38,461 nucleotides of DNA from Clostridia bacterium (GCA_016938675.1 JAFGUF010000020.1:1-38461); one strand, 5' to 3'. Shown: positions 8,275 to 16,562, numbered from the stretch's first letter. A program made the numbers and translations. The notes: generated by a model not told the origin, from the letters alone.

Positions 8275-8975
8275 CTCCATCTCCTTTTTTCAACGGCAAG
8301 ATATGATGTGTAAACAAAAAAGCCGGCAAAGCTAATGTAATAGACAACATTGTCAACAGCAAGTTTGCCAAGAATAAAAGGCTCAAGCCTTGAGAAAAAC
8401 GAAAACCATGAAAGTATATTCCTTAGCCCTTCATTTGTTATCAGGCTAAGAGCAGCATCCGCAACCCATAAAAGCAGCATTGCAGCAGCAGTTAAGATAG
8501 CAGCAGTTATCTGGCTCTGCGTCAGTGAAGATATCAGCATACCAATAGCTATCATTACCAGCCCAAGTAGAAGAAAACCTATGTATGAGCATAAAAGTTC
8601 TCCAAATAGCGCTGTTCCGAATAGACTGATAGTTATCGGAAAAACAAGCGAGAGCCCAAGAGCAGCAATATATACAATTACGGCAGCAAAATATTTTCCC
8701 AAAATTATGCTGAATATCGGTACACCTGATGTCAAAAGCAGCTGGTCAGTCTTTTCCCTTTGTTCCTGAGAAATCATTCTCATTGTGAGCACAGGTATAA
8801 TAATGATAAATACGAAGGTCAGCGAACCAAGCGTAGATGAAAAATCCGAGCTTAGGCCAAGAATATTGGTAAGTGAAAAAAATATACCCGCTATCAGCAT
8901 AAATGTACCCGAGAATATATATGCTATAGGAGAAAGAAAATAACCTCTTATCTCTTTTTTAAGTACGGCTTTCAA
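8271..8975 (-). CDS. ABC-2-type permease, GldF-like
   Basis: This 234-residue membrane protein has about six hydrophobic helices and opens with LKKEIRGYFLSPIAYIFSG, a family-typical start for GldF/ABC-2 permeases. It also carries the RMISQEQREKTDQLLLTSGV cytoplasmic loop expected to contact the ATPase. It should form the membrane channel or mechanical unit with the upstream ATPase. Initiation is at a TTG (8975) that overlaps the ATPase stop by 4 nt, with AAGGAG 8 nt upstream. The rare start codon and overlap suggest translational coupling. Confidence 0.82.
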   Translation of the reverse strand: MKAVLKKEIRGYFLSPIAYIFSGTFMLIAGIFFSLTNILGLSSDFSSTLGSLTFVFIIIIPVLTMRMISQEQREKTDQLLLTSGVPIFSIILGKYFAAVIVYIAALGLSLVFPITISLFGTALFGELLCSYIGFLLLGLVMIAIGMLISSLTQSQITAAILTAAAMLLLWVADAALSLITNEGLRNILSWFSFFSRLEPFILGKLAVDNVVYYISFAGFFVYTSYLAVEKRRWR

Positions 8976-9922
8976 TTTAGTTTCTCCTTATCTTTGCCAA
9001 CTATATTCAAAAACACATCTTCCAATGTACTTACTTTTGATTTCATCTCAAGAATCTTTATGTTTTTCTTAGTCGCCAAGTCAAATACCTGCTCATTGAT
9101 ATCTCTATCTTTGCTATAAGTAATTGAATAGTCCGAAATTCCCTGCTCATTTTCCTCTCCGCATACAGTAGAATTCACTCCATCAATCTTTTTAAGCTCT
9201 TTTTCAAATGAACTATCTGCTCCCTTTACTCTTAAATTCATTTTCCCGGCGCTTCCATATATGTTAGTTAGATTTTCTAATGTATCGTACGCAGCAACTG
9301 CTCCTTTATCCATAATTATTATCTTTGAGCATATTTTATCTATTTCACTAAGAACGTGAGACGATATCAAAACGGTATGATTATTTGAAAGATTTTTAAT
9401 CAGCTCTCTTATTTCGACTATCTGCTTTGGGTCAAGGCCTATTGTGGGCTCATCCAGTATGAGTATTGGCGGATTTCCTATCAGCGCCTGCGCCATCCCC
9501 AGCCTTTGCGTATACCCCTTTGATAGATTTCCGCATAGCCTGCTGCGCACTTCAGATATCCCTGTAATGCTGCATATTTCATCTACATGCTTTTCTGCCA
9601 ATTCTGTGTCAACGCCTTTTAGCTCAGCACAGAAGAACAGGTATTCATCCACTGTCATATCTGTATATATGGGCGGCTTTTCAGGCAAATATCCAATTTT
9701 TGCTTTTGCTTGTCGCGGCTTTTTCTGTATGTCGTATCCTTCTATTTCTACGCTGCCGAAGTCCGCGGCAATATAGCCCGTTATTATATTCAACGTGGTT
9801 GTCTTTCCTGCGCCGTTTCTGCCCAAAAGCCCTGTTATTTCATTTTTTTTCACTTCAAAGCTTACGTTTTCTGCTCCCTTGCTTTTCCCGTAGTACTTTG
9901 AAATATTCTTTACTTTAATCAT
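8972..9922 (-). CDS. ABC transporter ATP-binding protein, GldA-like
   Basis: This 316-residue ATPase powers the ABC complex encoded by the next three genes. The Walker A motif GRNGAGKT is at residues 34-41, the signature is LSKGYTQRLGMAQAL, and Walker B plus the D-loop read LILDEPTIGLDP. The switch His is in SSHVLSE. The C-terminal extension after about residue 220 is typical of the GldA/CcmA-like subgroup. It is the first gene of a four-gene operon driven by the promoter at 9970-9999. The substrate cannot be told from sequence. Confidence 0.9.
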   Translation of the reverse strand: MIKVKNISKYYGKSKGAENVSFEVKKNEITGLLGRNGAGKTTTLNIITGYIAADFGSVEIEGYDIQKKPRQAKAKIGYLPEKPPIYTDMTVDEYLFFCAELKGVDTELAEKHVDEICSITGISEVRSRLCGNLSKGYTQRLGMAQALIGNPPILILDEPTIGLDPKQIVEIRELIKNLSNNHTVLISSHVLSEIDKICSKIIIMDKGAVAAYDTLENLTNIYGSAGKMNLRVKGADSSFEKELKKIDGVNSTVCGEENEQGISDYSITYSKDRDINEQVFDLATKKNIKILEMKSKVSTLEDVFLNIVGKDKEKLN

Positions 9923-9969
9923 TTACTTAATTATCCTGTGAATATTGTTTTTGCTATGTTTTGTGACTT

Positions 9970-9999
9970 ATTATATCATTATGCTTTGTGATTATGCAA
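9970..9999 (-). promoter_or_regulatory. Promoter of the GldA/F/G-DUF4340 operon
   Basis: On the minus strand TTGCAT (9994-9999), an 18-nt spacer and TATAAT (9970-9975) are present. The spacer ends in TGA, giving an extended -10 (TGnTATAAT). The predicted leader is about 40 nt. Confidence 0.65.
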
Positions 10000-10016
10000 A
10001 CCTCTATTTATTCCTT

Positions 10017-10045
10017 TTGCACCCCTATATAAAATATGCTATACT
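10017..10045 (+). promoter_or_regulatory. Promoter of the ftsB-like / tdk / chromate operon
   Basis: TTGCAC (10017-10022), a 17-nt spacer ending in TGC, and TATACT (10040-10045) combine a fair -35 with an extended -10. It points at the AGGAGGAGG ribosome site in front of the ftsB-like gene. Confidence 0.75.
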
Positions 10046-10091
10046 TATGCCGTAATAGTTTGTATCGAGGGCAGGAGGAGGTAATTTTATT

Positions 10092-10460
10092 ATGCAGGGA
10101 AGAAGAATACGTGAATCAGAAAAAATTATAAATGTGTCTCCTAGTGGAAAAAGAGCAAAAAATGTTAAGGATCATTTCAGTTCCATACCGAATAAACGCC
10201 GTTTTATCGTGTTTCTAGTTTGTTTCGGCATTATCGTGCTAATCACAGGAATCGGATTTGCCAGTTCGCTTAAAACCTTAGGTGAGCTTAGCGATCAGAA
10301 GTCTTTGCTTATGGATCAGAAAGAAGATCTCGAAATGACCAGTGAAATGCTTAAGGAAGAAGCTGAGTTTACAACGACGCGCGAGTTCGTTGAATATATG
10401 GCGCGCAAATTGCTTGGCTGGATAAACCCGAATGACAAAAAATACGTAATAGTTGATTAA
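10092..10460 (+). CDS. FtsB/DivIC-like septum formation initiator protein
   Basis: This 122-residue bitopic protein has a basic cytoplasmic N-terminus, one membrane helix (about 38-58), then a coiled-coil segment (about 60-95, LGELSDQKSLLMDQKEDLEMTSEML) and the short C-terminal motif EYMARKLLGWINPNDKKYVI. That is the layout of FtsB/DivIC/FtsL, which bridge the divisome and activate septal wall synthesis outside the membrane. A strong AGGAGGAGG site precedes the ATG. It leads an operon with thymidine kinase, which is not its usual neighbourhood. The role is inferred from architecture and the C-terminal motif. Confidence 0.7.
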   Translation: MQGRRIRESEKIINVSPSGKRAKNVKDHFSSIPNKRRFIVFLVCFGIIVLITGIGFASSLKTLGELSDQKSLLMDQKEDLEMTSEMLKEEAEFTTTREFVEYMARKLLGWINPNDKKYVIVD

Positions 10461-10476
10461 ATCCAAGGAGAATTAT

Positions 10477-11118
10477 ATGGCAAAACTATATTACAGATAT
10501 GCAGTTATGGGTGCAGGCAAATCAACACAGCTGCTTCAAATCGCATATGATTATGAAAAAAACAATAAACGTAAAATATTATGTCTTAAGCCCAAGACAG
10601 ACACAAAAGCTGAAGATTATATAGTCAGCCGTTTGGAAGACGGAATTATCAGGAGAAAGTGCGACTTTCTTGTGGAGCCTCAGAACGGATGGGTTTATGA
10701 TACAATCAAAAAGAAAATACTTGCGTCCCGCAAGGAAGGCAAGCCAATTGCTATAATATTAATAGATGAAAGCCAGTTTTTATCCAGAGAAAATATTTGG
10801 GATTTGGCCAGAATCGTCACATATCTGGATGTGCCCGTTATATGCTTTGGACTAAAGGTGGATGCATTCGGCAATCCTTTCCCCGGCAGCTCCCATCTTT
10901 TTGCGCTGGCACAGGATATTGAGGAAGTAACCACAAGAGCCATTTGCCGTCTATCTAAAAAGCCAAAAAAGGCTACTATGCAGCTTAGGTGTGTAAACGG
11001 CGAGCCGGTTTTCGAGGGAGACCAGATTGCAATAGAAAATGAACTTGATATTATCTATGAGCCAATATGCCTAGAAGAATATATGAGGCTCTATGATGAA
11101 TACATGAACAATAAGTAA
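10477..11118 (+). CDS. tdk: Thymidine kinase (type II family) with reduced zinc lasso
   Basis: This enzyme phosphorylates thymidine to dTMP in the salvage pathway. The 213-residue protein has the P-loop MGAGKST (11-17), the Walker-B-like DESQF (98-102) and the FGLKVDAFG nucleoside-binding segment (124-132), close to the E. coli-like branch. The ATG at 10477 has AAGGAG upstream; a longer in-frame start lies inside the preceding gene. The zinc-binding lasso region is unusual: only C157 (AICRLS) and C198 (PICLEE) remain where the family normally has paired CxC or CxxC ligands and a final CxxH/C. Either zinc is lost or it is bound differently. It sits 16 nt after the ftsB-like gene. Confidence 0.85.
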   Translation: MAKLYYRYAVMGAGKSTQLLQIAYDYEKNNKRKILCLKPKTDTKAEDYIVSRLEDGIIRRKCDFLVEPQNGWVYDTIKKKILASRKEGKPIAIILIDESQFLSRENIWDLARIVTYLDVPVICFGLKVDAFGNPFPGSSHLFALAQDIEEVTTRAICRLSKKPKKATMQLRCVNGEPVFEGDQIAIENELDIIYEPICLEEYMRLYDEYMNNK

Positions 11119-11122
11119 CTAA

Positions 11123-11725
11123 ATGGAACACGATAGAGAATTTATATCTTATAGGCAAAAACTAAAAGACCTTTTTTTGATTTCGCTTAAGCTCGGAGCT
11201 TTCACTTTCGGCGGTGGATATGCAATGTTCCCGCTGCTTGTACGCGAATATGCGCAGAACAAAAAATACTTCTCGGATGAGGAGATGCTTGATATTCTTG
11301 CGGTAGCTCAGTCTCTTCCTGGAATGATTGCAATCAACGCCTGCATATTGATAGGATACCGGCTGTGTTCGCTGCCCGGCGCTTTGGTTGCTGTTTTAGG
11401 CATGGCGCTTCCATCATTGATAGTTATGTCTGTAATCTCATTTTTTTATGTCCGTTTCAGCACCAATGAATATGTAATATCTGCACTTAAGGGCATAAGA
11501 GTCGCTGTCATTGCGCTCTTGATACAGGCAGTAATCAAGCTTGGCAAGCAGGGCGTAAAGGGAGCATTCGGCTGGATAGTTGCAGTGAGTGCATTTCTTT
11601 TTTCCGTTTTTTCAGGCGTTCACCTTATATTCATTATAATTGCCGGCGGTCTAGCAGGGATACTTTACAGCTATCTTATAAACAAAGAAAATACTGCGCC
11701 GGATAATTCAGGAGAAACTAAGTAA
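11123..11725 (+). CDS. Chromate transporter (CHR) family protein, first half of a pair
   Basis: This 200-residue membrane protein is a single CHR domain with the signature FTFGGGYAMFPLL near residue 28 and LPGMIAINACI near residue 72. Long ChrA proteins hold two such domains with inverted topology. Here the two halves are separate genes, a short-chain pair that should form a heterodimer. ChrA proteins export chromate using the proton gradient, but many such clostridial pairs have no tested substrate. It starts 4 nt after tdk with no obvious ribosome site, suggesting coupled translation. Confidence 0.82.
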   Translation: MEHDREFISYRQKLKDLFLISLKLGAFTFGGGYAMFPLLVREYAQNKKYFSDEEMLDILAVAQSLPGMIAINACILIGYRLCSLPGALVAVLGMALPSLIVMSVISFFYVRFSTNEYVISALKGIRVAVIALLIQAVIKLGKQGVKGAFGWIVAVSAFLFSVFSGVHLIFIIIAGGLAGILYSYLINKENTAPDNSGETK

Positions 11726-11726
11726 T

Positions 11727-12308
11727 ATGCTTTTTAGGATGATGTGGGCTTTTTTCAAAATAGGCCTTTTTACAATTGGCGGCGGCTATGCAATGATTCC
11801 TCTGATTTCTGAGGAAATGATCAGCAACGGATGGATGACATCTTCCGAGGTAACCGACCTTATTGCAATAGCAAAAATGACCCCTGGGCCATTTGCCGTA
11901 AATACAGCTACTTTCGCTGGTATGAAACTTTATGGCTTCGCCGGCGCCCTGCTTTGCACTCTCGGAGTAATTCTTCCATCGTTATTAATTACTTTGATTG
12001 TTGCGAAGTTTTTCTTTGACTTTCAGGATGGGAAAATTGTCAAGTCTCTTCTCTCCGGTATAAGGCCCACCGTGGTTGCCCTTATTGCAGGTGCAGTTGT
12101 GTCAGTTTCAGCTATTACATTATTCCACGTTGAACGCCTGGAACTTATACTGAGATCTTTTGGAAACATTGAAGCCTTTTCCATTGTTATTCTTGCCCTT
12201 TCACTGGTGCTTCTGCTATGGAAAAAGGTCCATCCTATTCTAGTTATAGCGCTTGCAGGCATTTCAGGAATAGTTTTTTACAGCCTGATTCCAGCCTTTA
12301 TTCCATAA
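11727..12308 (+). CDS. Chromate transporter (CHR) family protein, second half of a pair
   Basis: This 193-residue CHR half-protein has the motif FTIGGGYAMIPLISEEM near residue 16, MTPGPFAVNTATFAG near residue 49 and about five to six membrane helices. The conserved Gly-Gly-Gly and Pro-Gly-Pro elements match the other domain of two-domain ChrA. It begins one nucleotide after the partner's stop, with AGGAG 11 nt upstream inside that gene. It is the last gene of the operon from 10092. The only nearby hairpin (12311-12339) has its T tract on the other strand. Confidence 0.82.
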   Translation: MLFRMMWAFFKIGLFTIGGGYAMIPLISEEMISNGWMTSSEVTDLIAIAKMTPGPFAVNTATFAGMKLYGFAGALLCTLGVILPSLLITLIVAKFFFDFQDGKIVKSLLSGIRPTVVALIAGAVVSVSAITLFHVERLELILRSFGNIEAFSIVILALSLVLLLWKKVHPILVIALAGISGIVFYSLIPAFIP

Positions 12309-12310
12309 AT

Positions 12311-12339
12311 ATAAAAATTCTCCCCGTTAAGAGGAGAAT
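12311..12339 (-). terminator. Terminator of the leftward exported-protein genes
   Basis: ATTCTCC (12317-12323) and GGAGAAT (12333-12339) form a 7-bp stem. On the minus strand TTTTAT follows, so it suits the leftward transcript from 13544-12372 better than the rightward chromate operon. Confidence 0.6.
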
Positions 12340-12371
12340 GATATAACATAATTATTCTATTAAAAAGGCTT

Positions 12372-12914
12372 TTATTCAGCGGCCAATTCAGAAACTGTAA
12401 TATCTGCACTGCCGATAATCTCATAGAAATATGCCTTGAGTGCTGCGGCGTCCTCAGTAAGCAACGGCGCATAATCTGAATCATCTTCTACTACATTCCC
12501 GGTTGATACATTTATAACTGTTTTCGCGACCCTCTCTCCATCAAAATAATAAAGATATGTGAATTCATCTGAAACATAATTATATGCGTACACTTCTCTC
12601 TCCAGGTCATTTTCAAAAATGCGCAGAAAACTGTTCTGATCGGCTGCAAACATTTCCATCACTTCTGCATCTTCCTGCATAACGTTTCTCGAGAAAACCC
12701 CTGAAACTGCATAGAAACCTACTGTCGTCAGTTTTTCGCCTACTCCTGCACTATACGTTTTAGCCGAAGAATCGTCTCCGTCCGCTTTAATAACTTCAAA
12801 TGTTTCAATAGCTTCATCGTCAAGGCTGCGTACTCCGCTGTTGCTGCATCCTGATAAAACTCCTGATGCCAGTATAAAAACTGCAGCTATAATATATAAG
12901 TATTTTTTGCTCAT
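12372..12914 (-). CDS. Putative lipoprotein of unknown function
   Basis: This 180-residue protein has a lipoprotein signal with lipobox GVLSGC (Cys22). The mature part is acidic with mixed alpha/beta character. I recognise no family. Conspicuous segments are TTVGFYAVSGVFSRNVMQ and DEFTYLYYFDGERVAKTVINVSTG, suggesting a single compact extracytoplasmic domain. The ATG follows AGGAGA. It lies downstream of the coiled-coil exported protein on the same strand, with a perfect hairpin between them, so the two may be co-transcribed with different dosage. Confidence 0.65.
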   Translation of the reverse strand: MSKKYLYIIAAVFILASGVLSGCSNSGVRSLDDEAIETFEVIKADGDDSSAKTYSAGVGEKLTTVGFYAVSGVFSRNVMQEDAEVMEMFAADQNSFLRIFENDLEREVYAYNYVSDEFTYLYYFDGERVAKTVINVSTGNVVEDDSDYAPLLTEDAAALKAYFYEIIGSADITVSELAAE

Positions 12915-12939
12915 TTATTCTCTCCTATGTAAGTAAACA

Positions 12940-12969
12940 GCACGATGGGCCTTTAAGGACCCATCGTGC
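12940..12969 (-). repeat. Perfect 10-bp inverted repeat between two exported-protein genes
   Basis: GCACGATGGG (12940-12949) and CCCATCGTGC (12960-12969) are exact complements around a 10-nt loop. On the minus strand only TGTTTACTT follows, which is a poor U tract. It may be a partial terminator, an mRNA-stabilising stem at the 3' end of the upstream gene, or an operator for the lipoprotein gene. Confidence 0.6.
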
Positions 12970-13001
12970 GATATATCTTTTTAATTTATTTTGAAGATAG
13001 A

Positions 13002-13544
13002 TTATTCTTCTCCGGCTAGGTCATCGAATACTTCTTCGATAACTTCATCTACTACTTCAACTTCAGGAACCGGCCTCTGTGCAGGCGTTACATAGCTTGG
13101 TGACAATTGGAATTTTGCATCCTGGCCTTCTTTTCTAATCTGCAGGACATATCCTTGAGCATCCTTAACTTGAGTTCTCAGCTGCTCTAGCTGCTCTGCA
13201 TATAGTGCCTGTTCTTCCTCTGGCAGATTCTCAATTTCCTGTCTCAACACACGGAGCTGCTCTTTATATTCAGCTACAAGCTGACGCTGTTCTTTAATCT
13301 GCTCTTTTGTTGCCAGGCGAAGTTCAGTGCGCTCGAGTTTGTTCGCTTCAAAGTCAGATTTCCACTCTTCTCTTTGCTCTTCTCTTTCAGCCTTTTCCAC
13401 TTCTCGTGCTTCTTTCTTTTCAGCAAGCTCTTCTTTCTTTTCTTGCTGCTTGTCTGCGTTCTTGCCCGGGTCAGCCAATGCTGCTCCAGCAAAAACGCTG
13501 GAAAGCACCGCTAAAATTAACAATACTACTAATATCTTTTTCAT
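13002..13544 (-). CDS. Secreted Lys/Glu-rich coiled-coil protein
   Basis: This 180-residue protein has a clear signal peptide with predicted cleavage after AGAALA (about residue 24). A highly charged helical region follows at about 30-140, rich in Glu, Lys, Arg and Gln with heptad-like spacing. A proline-containing linker (TPAQRPVPEVEVV) then leads to an acidic tail (VIEEVFDDLAGEE). There is no lipobox, anchor or enzymatic motif. It may be a periplasmic-space scaffold or spacer. A TATAAT upstream on the minus strand could be its promoter, but the -35 is not convincing. AAAGGTAG precedes the ATG. Confidence 0.65.
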   Translation of the reverse strand: MKKILVVLLILAVLSSVFAGAALADPGKNADKQQEKKEELAEKKEAREVEKAEREEQREEWKSDFEANKLERTELRLATKEQIKEQRQLVAEYKEQLRVLRQEIENLPEEEQALYAEQLEQLRTQVKDAQGYVLQIRKEGQDAKFQLSPSYVTPAQRPVPEVEVVDEVIEEVFDDLAGEE

Positions 13545-13673
13545 TTTTAACTACCTTTCTGGCGAAAACCCTTTTGTCTTTCCATTACCATATTATAATA
13601 CAGATAAATATTGTGAGAAAGATGAAAAAAATAAGTGAAATTGTGTAATAAATTAATTCATTTTTTCCTCATA

Positions 13674-13682
13674 TGCTATAAT
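13674..13682 (+). promoter_or_regulatory. Extended -10 promoter of the two-component operon
   Basis: TGCTATAAT at 13674-13682 is a perfect extended -10. The matching -35 area has no good hexamer. It precedes the GTG start of the response regulator by about 30 nt. Confidence 0.5.
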
Positions 13683-13714
13683 AATATCATATATTTACAG
13701 GGGGAAAAGACAAA

Positions 13715-14371
13715 GTGTATAGTATTTTTGTGGTTGATGATGAAATAGAACTTTTAGAAGTTATAAAATCCTATTTGGAGAAAGAAGAATATAAAGTTAC
13801 TACATTCTCTGATGCGAAGTCAGCGCTTGCAGCCGTAGATGACGATGTTGATTTATGGCTGCTTGATATAATGCTTGGCGCAGGAGCCAGCGGGTATGAT
13901 ATAATACGCAAAATAAACAGCAGCAACCCTAAGCCCGTCATTTTTATGTCCGCAAGAGACCAGGAATTCGACAGAATACTAGGCCTTGAAATGGGCAGTG
14001 AAGATTATATTACCAAACCATTTTCAATGAGGGAGATGATCCTTCGCGTAAACAACATAATAAAGCGTTATGCAGGCAGCCAAAGCGAAGCGCTCATTAA
14101 GTACGGACGTTATGAAATAAATGAAGAAAAGCGACTGGTAACTGATGGTGAAATAAAAATTTCTCTTACTTCAAAGGAGCTTGATCTTGTTCTTACCCTG
14201 CTTTCAAATAAAGGCCAGTCATTTACAAGAGACAGTTTGCTTAATAAAATCTGGGGCAACGATTATTATGGCTCCGACAGGGTGGTAGACGATTTGGTTA
14301 AACGGATTAGAAAAAAAATGCCCGACCTAAATATTGAGACTATATATGGATACGGCTACAGGCTAACATGA
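13715..14371 (+). CDS. OmpR/PhoB-family response regulator
   Basis: This 218-residue regulator has an N-terminal receiver domain with acidic pair D8/D9, phosphoacceptor D51 (LLDIMLG), the S79 switch and K101 (TKPF). It is followed by a winged-helix DNA-binding domain (LTSKELDLVLTLL near residue 150 and a C-terminal YGYGYRLT). It initiates at GTG 13715 after GGGGGA. Its stop overlaps the start of the histidine kinase by 4 nt (ATGA), giving a tightly coupled pair. The target genes are unknown; the adjacent exported proteins upstream (13544-12372) are divergently placed candidates. Confidence 0.92.
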   Translation: MYSIFVVDDEIELLEVIKSYLEKEEYKVTTFSDAKSALAAVDDDVDLWLLDIMLGAGASGYDIIRKINSSNPKPVIFMSARDQEFDRILGLEMGSEDYITKPFSMREMILRVNNIIKRYAGSQSEALIKYGRYEINEEKRLVTDGEIKISLTSKELDLVLTLLSNKGQSFTRDSLLNKIWGNDYYGSDRVVDDLVKRIRKKMPDLNIETIYGYGYRLT

Positions 14372-15669
14372 TGAAAAAAATGCATCTCTCCTTTCAAATA
14401 GGAATAATATTTGTAATAGCTTTTATACTGGCTGGTTTTCTTCTGGCCTTGAATGTTGTCAGCCAGCTGGATGAAATATATGAAAAAAATGTATACGACC
14501 AGCTTGAGTCGGCTGCAAAGGAACTTGCAGCCTCTGACAATTCAGCATCTTCTAATATACCCTCCAAATTCGTATATATTTTATACTCCGTCAAATCAAA
14601 TATATACTCTGTATCAGAAAATTCAGCGCAATTAATTAATGACGAACAGGCAGCTCTTTTAGTTAATAAGGCTGTCATACAGCCAAATAGCATATCCAGA
14701 TATAAAAACCTCATTAACGGAAAACAGGTATATTATGTTATTTTGAATTATGAGAGGAGTTTTTTCGGAGTAAACTCAAATAATATATTCATTGTTCTTA
14801 CTGATGAAGAAATGAAAAAAAATATGGTAACTGAAACAGCGGTGCAGATTTTAGTCGTCTGCTTTGCTACCTTCCTTCTTGGTTACCTTCTGATTTATTT
14901 ATGGATTGGCAAACTTGTGCGAGACACAAGAAAGATAGCAAAATCACTCAAGGATACAGGCAAGAACCATTATAAGAATAAAGTAACTACAACCAGGAAC
15001 GATGAAATAGGTGAGCTGGTTGCCAGTATCGAATCAATGCGCGAAAAGATAATAGAAGGTGAAAAGCACAAACAGGAAATTATACAAGGTGTAAGCCACG
15101 ACCTTAAGACCCCTATTGCAATTATTCAGTCCTATGCTGAAGCGCTGCAGGACAATATTTACACGGCGGAAGAGGTGTCCCGAGTCACATTGAACCAATG
15201 TGATAGGCTTAATAAAAAGGTTAAAAAGCTGCTTACACTGACTAGAATAGAATATCTTGATATGAGCGATGTCAGCTTCGGCAGCACAGATATGGCAGTA
15301 CTCATTGAAAACAATGCTAAAATATACAGCAGCAAAGCCTCTATAAGCATCGAAACCAACATCCAGCCTGCTCTGTTTACAGGTGATGAGGATTCCTGGC
15401 AGATTGTTCTTGAAAACCTGCTGGATAATGCCATTCGCTATGCTCAGACAAAAATTATACTCAGTCTTGATGAAAAAGAGTTCTCCGTATACAACGACGG
15501 TTCAAAAATACCGGAAGATAGAATAGAGAGCATATTCAATGCCTACGAAAAAGGAAGCGACGGGAATTACGGGCTTGGGCTTTCAATCGTAAAAAGAACA
15601 CTAAACCTATTTGGATACAGCATAAAAGCCGAAAACACAGACAATGGGGTCAAATTCACGATTTCATAG
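14368..15669 (+). CDS. Sensor histidine kinase
   Basis: This 433-residue membrane kinase has two membrane helices (about 8-30 and 158-180) enclosing an extracytoplasmic sensor of about 125 residues. A HAMP-like linker and a HisKA domain follow, with H244 in GVSHDLKTP, then a HATPase domain (N-box ENLLDNAIRYA near 349-359, G-box YGLGLSIVKRTL near 405). It should sense an envelope or external signal and phosphorylate the partner regulator. The sensor domain has no family I recognise. It ends 14 bp from a convergent gene with no terminator in between. Confidence 0.92.
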   Translation: MMKKMHLSFQIGIIFVIAFILAGFLLALNVVSQLDEIYEKNVYDQLESAAKELAASDNSASSNIPSKFVYILYSVKSNIYSVSENSAQLINDEQAALLVNKAVIQPNSISRYKNLINGKQVYYVILNYERSFFGVNSNNIFIVLTDEEMKKNMVTETAVQILVVCFATFLLGYLLIYLWIGKLVRDTRKIAKSLKDTGKNHYKNKVTTTRNDEIGELVASIESMREKIIEGEKHKQEIIQGVSHDLKTPIAIIQSYAEALQDNIYTAEEVSRVTLNQCDRLNKKVKKLLTLTRIEYLDMSDVSFGSTDMAVLIENNAKIYSSKASISIETNIQPALFTGDEDSWQIVLENLLDNAIRYAQTKIILSLDEKEFSVYNDGSKIPEDRIESIFNAYEKGSDGNYGLGLSIVKRTLNLFGYSIKAENTDNGVKFTIS

Positions 15670-15683
15670 ATTGGCATCTTCAA

Positions 15684-16562
15684 TTATCTGTGAAGTTTTT
15701 TAGATATAGCTGCGTAAAGCTCATTGCTCTTTGATATTGCTGTTATTGTGGCCGTAAGGGGAATCGTTACCACAGCTACTATGAGTGACCACGTAAATCC
15801 TATTGATGAATGCACGCTGTAATGCAGTGTAGCGTCAATAATTAAGCACATCAGTGTTGATGATACAAGAAGCACACTTACCATTGTCCACGCTCCTTTT
15901 GACGATGATTTTATTATAAAATATGATATCAAAGAAATAACAACAAAGCTTATAATTACGGGCAGTCCCAGCTTTAATATTGCTATTTTCTGCTCTGCAA
16001 AGCTCAAAGATATAAAAACAATAATGACCGTAGACAGAATATAATATATCGTAATTGGAAATACTTTTCTAATTTTATCAGTAAGAAATATTCCGGCTAT
16101 TATGATCCAAAGAAACAGCACGCTTACAGCAACATACCTTGCCCATATAAAGTTGCCGGATATGATGTAATTAAGCAGCATTATATATACTATTAAGGCA
16201 ATGCAATCATAGGTAAAAAGCCTGAAAAAAGAATTTTTCTTGCGGAAAAACGGATATGCTACGCTAAACCATAAAAGGGCAAGTGAAAGCGTAGGAATCA
16301 ATGACCAGTTGATGCCCTTGCCAGTGATCCAATCAATGAAAAGAACAACAAATGAGTATACAAAGGCCTGTATGCTAAGTATTATTCCCGTCATATACCG
16401 CCGGACCGGTGAAGCTTCCCCTTCGTTTACCACAGGATAATCCGGGTAGTCAGTATTTGCAGCAAATTCATAAGTATTAGGGTTTATTACTTCGGTGCCG
16501 CACAATGGGCATTTTTTATGATAATCAGAGAGCTTTACTCCGCACTGTACACAATATGACAT
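15684..16562 (-). CDS. DUF6320-like zinc-ribbon polytopic membrane protein
   Basis: This 292-residue protein starts with a zinc ribbon (CVQCGVKL and CPLCGTEV, four Cys at about 5, 8, 18 and 21), has a soluble linker, and then about eight hydrophobic helices. The layout matches DUF6320 proteins of Clostridia. It follows the condensation-fold acyltransferase gene by 40 nt on the same strand, a pairing I recall as recurrent in Clostridia, so the two probably act together. The function is unknown; a membrane platform or regulator for the acyltransferase is an inference. GAGGAAA precedes the start. Confidence 0.7.
   Translation of the reverse strand: MSYCVQCGVKLSDYHKKCPLCGTEVINPNTYEFAANTDYPDYPVVNEGEASPVRRYMTGIILSIQAFVYSFVVLFIDWITGKGINWSLIPTLSLALLWFSVAYPFFRKKNSFFRLFTYDCIALIVYIMLLNYIISGNFIWARYVAVSVLFLWIIIAGIFLTDKIRKVFPITIYYILSTVIIVFISLSFAEQKIAILKLGLPVIISFVVISLISYFIIKSSSKGAWTMVSVLLVSSTLMCLIIDATLHYSVHSSIGFTWSLIVAVVTIPLTATITAISKSNELYAAISKKLHR

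Noticed and set aside
12940-12969. Terminator on the plus strand
   Set aside because: No plus-strand gene ends here and the T-rich stretch begins several bases after the stem; it is reported as an inverted repeat only.
13307-13648. Plus-strand frames opposite the coiled-coil protein
   Set aside because: They are mirror products of the biased KE-rich gene, giving Ser/Phe/Leu-rich low-complexity peptides.
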